Shown: positions 27,453-35,547, counted from the first letter of the stretch. The stretch is DNA of 64,000 nucleotides from Sulfuricurvum sp. (GCA_030692765.1 JAUYUB010000020.1:53931-117930); one strand, 5' to 3'. Notes: generated from the sequence alone by a model not told the origin. Program-made: numbers and translations.

Positions 27453-28169
27453 ATGCAACGGGTGACGGCTATTGATAGCGTCGTCCTGCAAGTAATAACG
27501 GGCGATGCTGATTTACATACGGCAAAGAAGATCGAGACGATTTTAGGCGGACAGCTTGAAATCTTGAAATGCTCACCTATCAGACCGATAAAAGAACAGC
27601 GGAAAGAATGGCGAAACATTACGGGGCGAACCCTACCAAAGACGGCGGCGTTTGTAGCCCTCTTGCATCACGAACGGGGTCAATCTATCCCATTGGTACG
27701 GTATGGCAACGGTAAGGGCATAGAGCTACATTTTCACGGCTTACAGCAATACGAACGAAACGAACCCGCCTTGAATGATGGAGCAATCCAAAGACGGGCG
27801 ATACTCGATGAGTTTTTAATCGTATGGGATGAACCGCTCAGATTATCCCGCCTTGATCGTTGTATCGACCTTATCGGCTTAAAGTGGTGTGATTACTCAA
27901 ATAGCCGAACTCATCGGACGCTATGCAAAAGACACGGGGCGGCGGTGTTTGAGAAAACAACTATCTACTACCAACCACCTAAGCCGAAATATGCAAAGGT
28001 AACGGCGTATGATAAGCAACACGCAAACCGATTGAGCTATCCATTAACACGGATAGAATACTCGTTTATAGGTCAATTTTGGCGTAATGGTGAAGCTATT
28101 AATGCGGATGAGATCATCGAATCGGCAACACTAAAAACGGATGCTTTTATAAAGAGGGTATTTCGTTAA
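27453..28169 (+). CDS. Replication initiator-like protein (Rep_trans-type)
   Basis: About 238 residues. The order LSRLDRCIDLIG, a basic middle, then KVTAYDKQ and PLTRIEYSF resembles the D-x-D, YDK and R-x-E blocks of the Rep_trans superfamily of rolling-circle initiators, which includes RstA-like phage proteins. The region between, with YYQPP, offers the candidate nucleophile tyrosines. The GTG at 27444 is an alternative start. GC content is higher than in the left half of the element. The assignment is by pattern only. Confidence 0.55.
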   Translation: MQRVTAIDSVVLQVITGDADLHTAKKIETILGGQLEILKCSPIRPIKEQRKEWRNITGRTLPKTAAFVALLHHERGQSIPLVRYGNGKGIELHFHGLQQYERNEPALNDGAIQRRAILDEFLIVWDEPLRLSRLDRCIDLIGLKWCDYSNSRTHRTLCKRHGAAVFEKTTIYYQPPKPKYAKVTAYDKQHANRLSYPLTRIEYSFIGQFWRNGEAINADEIIESATLKTDAFIKRVFR

Positions 28170-28275
28170 GTGATAAGAAAATTAGTCTTTTAAAACTCCC
28201 TTAAAAGTCCGTCACCATCGGGCTTAAGAGGGCGTTTCACTTTGTACATGAAAAAACAGCGAAAAAGAGGAGAAA

Positions 28276-28695
28276 ATGAACGACAAACAAAAAAAGTTTT
28301 TACAGTTGAGAGCGTCGGGAATGAGTTACGACAAAATAGCCATAGAGCTAAAGACTTCAAAGCCTACCCTTATACAATGGGGGCGACTCTTTAAAGACGA
28401 ATTGAACGATATGAAATTTCAATCACTGGCAACATTGAAAGAAATGTATCAATTCACCGTCAAGGCAAAATATGAACAGCTCTTGAAGCATTTAAAAAAG
28501 ATCGACGATGCGATAGAGAATTTCGACTTTACGGGGGCAACACTCAAAGACCTTGCAACGGTACGGAATGATATTATCGGACAGTTAGAGAAGATCGAGA
28601 AACAATCAGTCTTTACCGATACGGGTTTAGTCACTACATGCGAGTTCACTGGCAAAAAAGAAGCGGTCACGGTGAAGCTCAATGAGATCGAATAA
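28276..28695 (+). CDS. HTH protein of the element
   Basis: A 139-residue protein beginning with a helix-turn-helix (FLQLRASGMSYDKIAIELKT, then SKPTLIQWGR), followed by a long amphipathic helical region and a short beta-rich tail. Such HTH-plus-helix proteins occur as phage regulators and as small terminase-like proteins; the second reading is speculative. It overlaps the next gene by 14 bases. Confidence 0.6.
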   Translation: MNDKQKKFLQLRASGMSYDKIAIELKTSKPTLIQWGRLFKDELNDMKFQSLATLKEMYQFTVKAKYEQLLKHLKKIDDAIENFDFTGATLKDLATVRNDIIGQLEKIEKQSVFTDTGLVTTCEFTGKKEAVTVKLNEIE

Positions 28696-29002
28696 ACTGG
28701 AATCTATCCAAGGCTTAACCAATATTGAACAATTGAAGCCTATCGCCTCCCTCTCTCCTCTTGAAGAGTGGCAACGGGGGGCGATAGTAAACACAATACA
28801 AATTTGTTTACTTGTTTCGCATATTCTCTATAATCAAAAGATGCTCATTGATACGGCTATGGATAGAGGCGAGAAAAATCTTCAATTTTATAATTCTACG
28901 TTGATCGTCAAAAGATTGTTTGGACTTATAGACGATGGGTACATGATAAAAAAAGAGTTTTTACAGATTAAGAAGGATTTAAAAATCAAGTTTGATAAAT
29001 GA
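28682..29002 (+). CDS. Unknown protein of the element
   Basis: A 106-residue protein of unknown function, overlapping the HTH gene by 14 bases and so likely co-expressed. It is mostly helical, with a hydrophobic stretch (GAIVNTIQICLLVSHILY) that could be a single amphipathic or membrane helix, and a charged Lys-rich C-terminus. Confidence 0.5.
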   Translation: MRSNKLESIQGLTNIEQLKPIASLSPLEEWQRGAIVNTIQICLLVSHILYNQKMLIDTAMDRGEKNLQFYNSTLIVKRLFGLIDDGYMIKKEFLQIKKDLKIKFDK

Positions 29003-29214
29003 CTGAAAAAGGTTACAAAAAGGAAACACTTAAACCCCCTTGTTAGCGTGCTTTATAGAGAGAAGGACACACTAAAAAAGTACGATAAAAATACGATAGA
29101 AAATTCAACGTCTAACCCCCTCTTTGTCGAAACTTAATCCCAAGAAATCAACATTAAGCGGATTAAATGCAATAGCCCCAAGATATTAATAAAATCTATT
29201 GGGGTACAAGGCGA
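29003..29214. other. Intergenic region between element gene blocks
   Basis: Separates the rightward gene run from the leftward zinc-ribbon gene. The stretch 29082-29108 (ACGATAAAAATACGATAG, then AAAATTCAACG) resembles 30579-30605 at the right end of the element. No terminator is obvious. Confidence 0.35.
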
Positions 29215-30096
29215 TTAGTTTTTTGCGCCCTGCGCCTTAATGGATTTTTTTTCGTCGTCAGTAAATTTTATATTTGCGATTTCTTTCATACATTCGTCTT
29301 TGTTGTCTCCACTGAAACATTTACTATCGGGGTTCAATTTGGAAGCATACAACTTGGAGAACTTAACAAGGTCAGTTATGCGCTTGTCTCCATTATCAAC
29401 AAGGCTTCCCGTTGCATTGACAATTTTATCGGTAACGTCAGACGCCCACACATTGGCGGGAATACAGTGATTCAACGAAACTGTACCCATCAACATACCG
29501 CTTACATTGCAAGAGAGACTTATTTGATCACCTTTATTTAGCTTTGATAGATACTCAGTCTGATCGCTCTCCATCGATGCACTTGGGTGCATAAACTCAT
29601 TTGAACCGCCATGAAACATGATTAGATAGTTATCACCGATTGAACGGTCTATACTGCTAACTTTACCTTTGACTATAACAGCTTTCTTTCGATATTTTCC
29701 ATCGGCTGAGACTTCATTTTTCTCATACTCTTTTTGTAGATGGTTGATAGTCATTTGAATAGGTAAAGGGTCGATTATATTCAATGATGTAATCATGCTG
29801 TCCCCACCGTCTGCGTATACCGATAGGTCATCTTGAATAAATGATTTATAAATCTTAACCTCGTTCGGAGTCATAATGGCTGGTTTGCCATTTGCCTCTT
29901 TAGTAAGTGCTTCGCCGTTTATCGGCTCTTTGGTTTTGGTATAATTCATCGCCACTGCAAAAGTAATAACCGCGATTACCGCTACTGCAATCATTTGCCC
30001 TTTATTCTTATGAGGTTTAGACGTTCCACATTTTGGGCAAGTTTTTGCATCGGTGCTTATTTCTTCACCACATTCTATACATTTAATCATACTCAT
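29215..30096 (-). CDS. Zinc-ribbon, membrane-anchored OB-fold protein
   Basis: A 293-residue protein with three parts. The N-terminus is a zinc ribbon (CIECGEEISTDAKTCPKCG); a single membrane helix follows at about 34-50; the rest is extracytoplasmic or cytoplasmic soluble. The central region (EKNEVSADGKYRKKAVIVKG, then VSSIDRSIGDNYLI and LNKGDQISLSCNVSG) matches the tRNA_anti-like OB fold seen in membrane proteins of unknown function. It is the only leftward gene of the element and diverges from the XRE regulator. A protective or cargo role is possible but unproven. Confidence 0.65.
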   Translation of the reverse strand: MSMIKCIECGEEISTDAKTCPKCGTSKPHKNKGQMIAVAVIAVITFAVAMNYTKTKEPINGEALTKEANGKPAIMTPNEVKIYKSFIQDDLSVYADGGDSMITSLNIIDPLPIQMTINHLQKEYEKNEVSADGKYRKKAVIVKGKVSSIDRSIGDNYLIMFHGGSNEFMHPSASMESDQTEYLSKLNKGDQISLSCNVSGMLMGTVSLNHCIPANVWASDVTDKIVNATGSLVDNGDKRITDLVKFSKLYASKLNPDSKCFSGDNKDECMKEIANIKFTDDEKKSIKAQGAKN

Positions 30097-30186
30097 AAGC
30101 TATTCCCTTAAATAAGTCATTATAGTGACTTTATTGTGCATTCTAACACTGCTAAACTTAAAAAATCACATGAATGAAGTTTACAA

Positions 30187-30462
30187 TTGGAATCAATCGA
30201 GTTTAGCAATCAAGAACTATCAGAACTTCATAGGCTCATTGGTAAAAATGTAGCCGATATAAGAAAAGAGAAGGGCATTACACAACTTGATTTAGCCCTA
30301 TCAATTGGCTATTTATCCACATCAGTAATAGCTAAAGCAGAGGCAGGAACAGAGGGAAGACATTTTAGTACCGAACAGCTCTATAAAATTTCCGAAGCAC
30401 TACAAGTCAATATGGCAGTTTTTTTTAATGATGTAAATAAAAGAAACATTATTGGAAACTAA
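30187..30462 (+). CDS. XRE-family transcriptional regulator
   Basis: A 91-residue Cro/CI-type repressor with a single HTH_3 domain (VADIRKEKGITQLDLALSIG, then STSVIAKAEAG) and a short C-terminal tail. The only start in frame after the upstream stop is TTG at 30187. It diverges from the zinc-ribbon gene, with a 90-base shared promoter region, and is the probable master regulator of the element. Confidence 0.8.
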   Translation: MESIEFSNQELSELHRLIGKNVADIRKEKGITQLDLALSIGYLSTSVIAKAEAGTEGRHFSTEQLYKISEALQVNMAVFFNDVNKRNIIGN

Positions 30463-30970
30463 TTAAAATACTCATTCAAAAATGCAACAGTAAAGTTTCC
30501 ATGCAAACCACGCTTGTATCGATGTTTCAAAGATAATGTTTCTAACAAATGCAACAGCAAATAAGCGCGTAATAAAATCCGATAAAAGTTCGTTAGAAAA
30601 TTCACGAGTTATGGGAAACACAAAACCCGATCATGATGGTGTTTGTAAGGGTTTCGGGTAAAAGAATTCACACCTAAAAATGAGAGCGAAATTTTCCGCC
30701 GTCCTATCCTCAAAGATACATCCAAATTTGGATACACCCCGACAATGCCCAAAAATTTGGGGAGATCATAAAACATCAGAATTTTAATATTAAAAAGATG
30801 CGCTCAAATTTGGGCGGATCTATGGAATAGATAGAAACGGGGAACGAATCACAAAAATGAGAACGGCAAAAAAAGAAGTGTTTTTAGAGTGATTTTTAAT
30901 TAGCAGGTATAAATGAAGTAGAAATGAACTTTAAAAAGAAAACTTAAAAAGCTTTAGAAGTCCGTAAAAC
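30463..30970. other. Gene-free right arm of the element with short repeats
   Basis: No credible gene in about 500 bases. The octamer AAATTTGG occurs three times (30724, 30753, 30806), twice within short self-complementary stretches. AAATGCAACAG occurs twice (30480, 30547). An AGGTATAAAT repeat lies at 30905. These resemble replication or recombination-protein binding sites, consistent with an origin or an attachment arm. Confidence 0.5.
30905..30927 (+). repeat. Subterminal direct repeat, right copy
   Basis: AGGTATAAAT followed by GTAGAAAT, aligning with 24391-24413 in the same orientation. Candidate integrase arm site. Confidence 0.45.
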
Positions 30971-30996
30971 AGGTGTAAATAAGCCCGAAGGCTTAT
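30971..30996 (-). terminator. rpsU terminator supplied by the element
   Basis: Directly after the rpsU stop (minus strand) ATAAGCC-CGAA-GGCTTAT (30979-30996) forms a perfect 7-bp stem with a stable tetraloop, followed by an AGGTGTAA-like segment on the plus strand. It parallels the hairpin beside the left repeat. Confidence 0.6.
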
Positions 30997-31020
30997 ATTA
31001 CAGGCGAGATTCGTAACGTC
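30997..31020 (+). repeat. Right attachment repeat (within rpsU 3' end)
   Basis: Identical over 24 bases to 24240-24263. It contains the rpsU stop codon and the last seven codons. Confidence 0.85.
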
Positions 31021-31210
31021 GCATCATATAGAGACGTTTTAACATCTTCTTGCGAGCGCTGATTTTGAACTGTTTGCGTTTTTCGGTCTCTGTAACGTGG
31101 TTACGACGAGCACGAGCTTCAGTAACAACCAGATTACGATCTGTTTGTTTCTTAAAGCGACGGTATGCAGCATCAAAATTATCATCTTGGCGTAAGATAA
31201 TTCCAGGCAT
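30998..31210 (-). CDS. rpsU: 30S ribosomal protein S21
   Basis: A 70-residue, very basic ribosomal protein with the S21 signature [20 protein letters not shown] and an Arg-rich tail. It initiates as [18 protein letters not shown]. It is divergent from dnaG, a common chromosomal neighbourhood. Its 3' end is the integration site of the neighbouring element, which leaves the coding sequence complete. Confidence 0.97.
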   Translation of the reverse strand: MPGIILRQDDNFDAAYRRFKKQTDRNLVVTEARARRNHVTETEKRKQFKISARKKMLKRLYMMRRYESRL

Positions 31211-31292
31211 CTACAATCACCTACTTTCTATTTAAAATTTTCGAACTGCCATTGTACCACAGCTTTAGGCACTTTAAGCTAAAATCACAGTT

Positions 31293-32939
31293 ATGATAAC
31301 CACCGATTCCATCGAAGGGCTCAAAGCCCGTCTTGACATTGTTGATATTGTGGGCTCGTACATCGAGCTCAAACGCGCAGGGGCTAACTTCAAAGCCCCA
31401 TGCCCGTTTCACGATGAGAAATCCCCCAGCTTTACCGTCAATCCTGCACGTCAAAAATATCATTGTTTCGGATGCGGTGTCGGAGGCGACTCGATTAGTT
31501 TTGTGATGGAATACGAAAAACTCAACTACCCCGAAGCCATCGAGAAACTGGCATCTTCTGTCAACTATTCCCTCCAGTATACCGATAACAATGAACGGCG
31601 CGAACGCTCCAATCTTCTCGACCAGCTTAGCGGATGGTATCAAAAACTGCTCGATGAGCACACAACCGCCAAAAGCTATCTCACCGATCGGGGAATCTTT
31701 GCCTCCAGTATCGAGCGTTTTGGCATCGGTTATGCTCCCACATCTGCCCAAACGCTAGAATTTTTAAAACAGCACCGTTATACCATCAAAGAATCGGTGG
31801 AACAAGGGGCGATCGGCAGCGACGGCGGTCGGGAATTTGCCCGTTTTATCGAGCGTATCACGTTTCCCATTCATGCCCCTAACGGCTCCATTGTCGGATT
31901 TGGAGGGCGTACTATTACGGGTCATCAGGCCAAATACGTCAACTCCTCCCAAAGCACCATTTTTAACAAATCCCGTCTTTTATATGCATACCCTCTTGCG
32001 CGCGAATCGATCTATAAACACAAAGAGGTCATCGTAACCGAGGGGTATCTCGATGTCGTGATGCTGCATCAAGCAGGTTTCACCCAAAGCGTCGCTACAC
32101 TGGGTACCGCACTCACCGCAGAGCATCTTCCGCTGTTACGTAAGGGTGAACCGCGTGTCTTGGTTGCCTATGACGGAGACAAGCCGGGGCGTGCTGCTGC
32201 GCTAAAAGCCTCAAGATTACTCAGTACAGGCGGTTTTGAGGGGGGAGTCATCCTCTTTGAGGGGGGAAAAGACCCTGCAGATATGATCAAAGAGGGTCTT
32301 ATCCAAGAGCTCAACGCCCTGCTTCACCGACCCATCACGTTTATCGAATTTGTGATCAGTGAGATATGTGCAGGCTATGATCTTCGTGACCCTAAAGTTA
32401 AAGAAAATGCTCTCAATGAATGTTTGGGGTACATTAAAACTCTTTCACCCCTGATGCAAGAAGAATACCGCCCCTTTATCGCTTCACAGCTGGGAATCTC
32501 TCCCTCGCTAATACGTCTTGCCAATACCTCATCAACCAAAACAGCACTACAGAGTCCACAGCTGTCCCATCATGATATGTGGGAACTCAGTTTGATTAAA
32601 ACGATTTTGGAACGTCCGCAAATCACGGATGGGCTTCTCGACTACCTTGATGCCTCTTTGCTCCAATATCATCCAAACGAATTTGCAGCAGCCATCGCCA
32701 ATAGCACGGATGAACCTCAATTAATGGCGATCATGATGGATGATCGTATCCATAGTTTCGATGGGGACGAAGCATTGAGAGCTGAGCTTATGACCTTCTT
32801 AAACGCCCATTACAACCGAGAACTCAAAAAACTAGCCAGCGAAAATTCGCTATCATTCGATCAGAAATCATACGCAATACGTCAAATGCGTGAAAAAATA
32901 GCGCGGCTCAAACGAGGCGAACTCGTACCGCTGACTTAA
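31293..32939 (+). CDS. dnaG: DNA primase
   Basis: A 548-residue primase that makes RNA primers for replication. The CHC2 zinc ligands are Cys37, His40, Cys58 and Cys61 (CPFH and CFGC). The catalytic core has a FGGRTI segment, and the Toprim domain shows EGYLDVVMLHQAG and DGDKPGRAA. The C-terminal helicase-binding region is shorter and divergent, as in other Campylobacterota. It is followed by a palindromic repeat rather than rpoD. Confidence 0.96.
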   Translation: MITTDSIEGLKARLDIVDIVGSYIELKRAGANFKAPCPFHDEKSPSFTVNPARQKYHCFGCGVGGDSISFVMEYEKLNYPEAIEKLASSVNYSLQYTDNNERRERSNLLDQLSGWYQKLLDEHTTAKSYLTDRGIFASSIERFGIGYAPTSAQTLEFLKQHRYTIKESVEQGAIGSDGGREFARFIERITFPIHAPNGSIVGFGGRTITGHQAKYVNSSQSTIFNKSRLLYAYPLARESIYKHKEVIVTEGYLDVVMLHQAGFTQSVATLGTALTAEHLPLLRKGEPRVLVAYDGDKPGRAAALKASRLLSTGGFEGGVILFEGGKDPADMIKEGLIQELNALLHRPITFIEFVISEICAGYDLRDPKVKENALNECLGYIKTLSPLMQEEYRPFIASQLGISPSLIRLANTSSTKTALQSPQLSHHDMWELSLIKTILERPQITDGLLDYLDASLLQYHPNEFAAAIANSTDEPQLMAIMMDDRIHSFDGDEALRAELMTFLNAHYNRELKKLASENSLSFDQKSYAIRQMREKIARLKRGELVPLT

Positions 32940-32941
32940 GT

Positions 32942-33000
32942 CCCGTTCGCCCTGAAGCTCTCGAAGGGTCTTCATGGTTCGACAGGCTCACTACGAACGT
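32942..33000. repeat. 60-bp palindromic repeat, copy 2
   Basis: CCGTTCG at the left end, inverted CGAACG at the right, with inner arms CTCTCGAAGG and GTTCGACAGGC. It belongs to the same family as 18686-18745 but is intergenic here, just after the dnaG stop. Confidence 0.75.
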
Positions 33001-33025
33001 AAATAACAATAAAATAGGAGTTTAT

Positions 33026-34000
33026 ATGAAAGCCATAGCCCTCTTTAGCGGTGGTCTCGATTCAACCCTCGCGATGAAACTGATCATCAATCAAGGCATT
33101 GAAGTCATCGCCTGTAATATCAGTACTGGATTCGGTTCGATCAAAGATCGTCGTGAACACATGCAAAATATGTGTGATCAAGTAGGGGCGACACTGCGCA
33201 TCGTTGACATCCAAGACGAATATTTGGAAAAAGTACTCTTTACTCCCAAACATGGCTACGGAAAACACTTCAATCCATGTATTGATTGTCATGCCAAAAT
33301 GTTTGAAGTCGCTAAGCGCCTCATGGTCGAAGAAGGGGCAGATTTTCTCATCAGTGGTGAAGTACTGGGCCAACGCCCAATGAGCCAAAACGGTGAGTCT
33401 CTACAAAAAGTACTCCAAATGAGTGATTGCGAAGGATTGCTACTGCGTCCAATGAGCGCAAAACTACTTGAGCCAACCATCCCTGAGATCAATGGCTGGG
33501 TAGATCGTGAAAAACTCGAAGAGATCGTAGGACGAAGCCGCGATCGACAAATGGAGCTTATTGAATCGTTTGGAATCGTCGATTTCGAAAAACCAGGCGG
33601 GGGATGCTTGCTGACAGACGAGCACTTCTCTCGCAAGATCCGTGATATTGTGGCACATGACGACGCTTTTATCAAAGCCGATATCCCGACACTCAAATAT
33701 GGTCGTCAACTACGCCTCCCCGATGGCGCAAAGCTTATCATAGGACGCACCGAAGAAGAAAATAGCAAACTCGAAGAAATTGAGAATCCTAAATACATGC
33801 ACATCAATACTGATCTTTTTGGCCCTCACTGCTTGATCTCACTTAGCGCGAGCGAAGCGGACAAGACATTGGCGGCGAAATTGGTATTGGCTTATTGCAA
33901 GCCTGATTTCGAAGGAGAGCAAGCGCTAACATTTGGCAATGAAACGATTAGGAGCATTTGCGATCTGGGCCGAAACGACGCACAGAAATACTTTATTTAA
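33026..34000 (+). CDS. PP-loop ATP pyrophosphatase, ThiI/MnmA-like, with NFACT-R_2-like tail
   Basis: A 324-residue protein. The PP-loop SGGLDST lies at 8-14, a CxxC motif at NPCIDCHAKM near residue 90, and GEVLGQRPMS is typical of ThiI/MnmA-like tRNA sulfur-transfer enzymes. The C-terminal part (LPDGAKLIIGRTEEENSKL) resembles the NFACT-R_2 RNA-binding domain described as fused to ThiI-like proteins. A tRNA-thiolation role is likely but the target base is unknown. Its 3' end overlaps the convergent metal-binding gene by 8 bases. Confidence 0.75.
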   Translation: MKAIALFSGGLDSTLAMKLIINQGIEVIACNISTGFGSIKDRREHMQNMCDQVGATLRIVDIQDEYLEKVLFTPKHGYGKHFNPCIDCHAKMFEVAKRLMVEEGADFLISGEVLGQRPMSQNGESLQKVLQMSDCEGLLLRPMSAKLLEPTIPEINGWVDREKLEEIVGRSRDRQMELIESFGIVDFEKPGGGCLLTDEHFSRKIRDIVAHDDAFIKADIPTLKYGRQLRLPDGAKLIIGRTEEENSKLEEIENPKYMHINTDLFGPHCLISLSASEADKTLAAKLVLAYCKPDFEGEQALTFGNETIRSICDLGRNDAQKYFI

Positions 34001-34256
34001 CGACAGTACAGCCGTAGCCCAATTTTTTAACCTCATCACACATTGCTTCAGATTTTGCGCCCTTTTGAGCCTTAACCTGTGCACGTCCCTCTTTGAGATA
34101 GATTGTCGTGTCATTTACCCCTTTGACTTTAGCAACAGAACTTTTGATATCACCAATACACATTGAACACGTCATACCGTCAATTTTGAGATTCACCAGC
34201 TTATCTGCACTTGCTACTGATGTCATGGTAATGATTGCGAATAAAATATTTTTCAT
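33993..34256 (-). CDS. Periplasmic heavy-metal-binding (HMA) protein
   Basis: An 87-residue MerP/CopZ-like protein. A cleavable signal peptide (MKNILFAIITMTSVASA) precedes an HMA domain with the metal site GMTCSMC near residue 30; a second Cys pair occurs towards the end (MCDEVKKLGYGC). Export of such a domain is consistent with periplasmic copper or mercury binding. It diverges from a TauE/SafE-like membrane gene across a 41-bp palindrome. Confidence 0.88.
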   Translation of the reverse strand: MKNILFAIITMTSVASADKLVNLKIDGMTCSMCIGDIKSSVAKVKGVNDTTIYLKEGRAQVKAQKGAKSEAMCDEVKKLGYGCTVVK

Positions 34257-34298
34257 TGTACGGGTCCTTTAAATCATTTCGTGCTATTGTTGCATATC

Positions 34299-34339
34299 TT
34301 TGTTACAAAAGTGTTAAGGCTTAACACTTTTGTAACAAA
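34299..34339. promoter_or_regulatory. 41-bp perfect palindrome between divergent genes
   Basis: The arm TTTGTTACAAAAGTGTTAAG is followed by one base (G, 34319) and its exact reverse complement. TATAAT at 34347-34352 puts the -35 region of the rightward promoter inside the right arm. It is a strong candidate operator for both divergent genes; cruciform or attenuator roles are alternatives. Confidence 0.8.
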
Positions 34340-34378
34340 TATTATTTATAATCATAATAATATTTAAAAGGAATAGTA

Positions 34379-35068
34379 ATGAGCGCTATGGATTGGTGGA
34401 TCATCATCACAATTGCTTTCGCAGGAAGTTTTGGTCACTGCATCGGTATGTGCGGCGGTTTTATCTTTGCCTACAGCTCAACGAAGATAGATGCATCCAT
34501 GAGCCGTGGTGAGCAACTCATTCGCCATGGCGCCTACAATGTCGGGCGGGTGAGCTCCTATACGATGCTGGGAATGCTGTTTGGTGGGATCGGGATGCTC
34601 TTGACGGTCTCTATGGCGGCCAAAGGAACATTGCTCATAGCAGCAGGGGTATTGATGATCATCACCGCTTTCTCCATGCTGGGGGTTTCCAAGCTGTTGC
34701 ATCTGCTGGAGAGTTCCTTTATGAATTTTGCTGTTTTTAAAACACTTTTTTCCCGTCTGATAAAGAGTAAAAGTGTGAAAAGTTTTTTTGCTTTGGGGAT
34801 GATGAACGGGCTTTTCCCATGCGGATTCGTCTTTTTCTTTGCCGCTAAAGCGGCTTCCAGCGCCTCAATCGTACAAGGGGGTCTTATCATGTTGGTCTTT
34901 GGATTAGCAACCGTCCCCACATTGCTAGCCCTTGGCCAATCGGTCAATTTTATGCGAGAGATCGCGTTTCGTCAAACCATGAACCGTATTGCGGCTGTCT
35001 CTATTGCCCTTTATGGCGGATTTAGCATCTACAAAGGATTAGCCCACATCATCAGTCTTCCAATGTAA
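34379..35068 (+). CDS. TauE/SafE-like (UreH_2-type) membrane protein
   Basis: A 229-residue protein with about six helices. The first helix ends in GHCIGMCGGFI, a motif typical of UreH_2/sulfite-exporter-like proteins often found with copper and cytochrome oxidase genes, and FPCGFVFFFAAKAAS lies in the middle. The exposed Cys/His/Met pattern in the first helix suggests metal transport, supported by the divergent HMA gene. AAAAGGA precedes the ATG. Confidence 0.8.
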   Translation: MSAMDWWIIITIAFAGSFGHCIGMCGGFIFAYSSTKIDASMSRGEQLIRHGAYNVGRVSSYTMLGMLFGGIGMLLTVSMAAKGTLLIAAGVLMIITAFSMLGVSKLLHLLESSFMNFAVFKTLFSRLIKSKSVKSFFALGMMNGLFPCGFVFFFAAKAASSASIVQGGLIMLVFGLATVPTLLALGQSVNFMREIAFRQTMNRIAAVSIALYGGFSIYKGLAHIISLPM

Positions 35069-35124
35069 ACCATTTTATAAAGAATTCACGTTATACTCTG
35101 TGGAATGTAATTATAGGAGTCAAT

Positions 35125-35547
35125 ATGGCGGGCGTAGCTTTTTCATTTTATAATTTTTCGGCATTAGTTGATCTAAATATCGGTATGGCTTTTCGATTGA
35201 ATGAGAATCGTTCGGAAAGTTTCACGATTCTTTTTTGCGACTTTACGGGAATACCACAGGAGACAATCGATCTTAATCTTCCAACTCTATTAAGAACGTC
35301 AGATTCAATCGTGCATTATGAGCACTACTACTTCTTTATAATGCCCTATACTGATCGTTATGGGACAGGGATTGTCAAGCGTATGATAGAAGAGAGCTTT
35401 ACCTCTCCCATCCATTCATGCGCTGTTTGTTACCCTAGCAACGGGGAGACTTCTATTGAGCTTTTTGAAGCACTCCATGTAGAAGCCAAAAACATGCACC
35501 ATATCGACCTTGATTGCCTCTACAGCGCTCTTAACAAAGAGCCTTGA
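35125..35547 (+). CDS. Degenerate GGDEF-like protein
   Basis: A 140-residue protein resembling a diguanylate cyclase fold that has lost its active site. LRTSDSIVHYEHYYFFIMPY sits where family members read LR-x-x-D-x-v-x-R-x-G-G-D-E-F-x-x-l-l-P, and HSCAVCYPSNGETSIELFEAL matches the later SiGia-x-p...eLl-x-A segment. No GGDEF is present, so enzymatic activity is unlikely. A ligand-binding or partner role is possible. Confidence 0.55.
   Translation: MAGVAFSFYNFSALVDLNIGMAFRLNENRSESFTILFCDFTGIPQETIDLNLPTLLRTSDSIVHYEHYYFFIMPYTDRYGTGIVKRMIEESFTSPIHSCAVCYPSNGETSIELFEALHVEAKNMHHIDLDCLYSALNKEP

Larger units (their letters stand above)
24240..31020. mobile_element. Integrative element in the 3' end of rpsU (about 6.8 kb)
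   Basis: The element is bounded by 24-bp direct repeats that duplicate the rpsU 3' end, with a tyrosine integrase next to the left repeat reading inwards. It holds an excisionase-like HTH, a replication-initiator-like protein, an XRE regulator and several unknown genes. Capsid, tail and conjugation genes are absent, so it resembles an integrative mobilisable element or a phage satellite rather than a prophage. rpsU remains intact at the right end. Confidence 0.85.

Noticed and set aside
24240..31020. Prophage interpretation of the rpsU element
   Set aside because: No capsid, tail, portal or lysis gene is visible; the element is too small.
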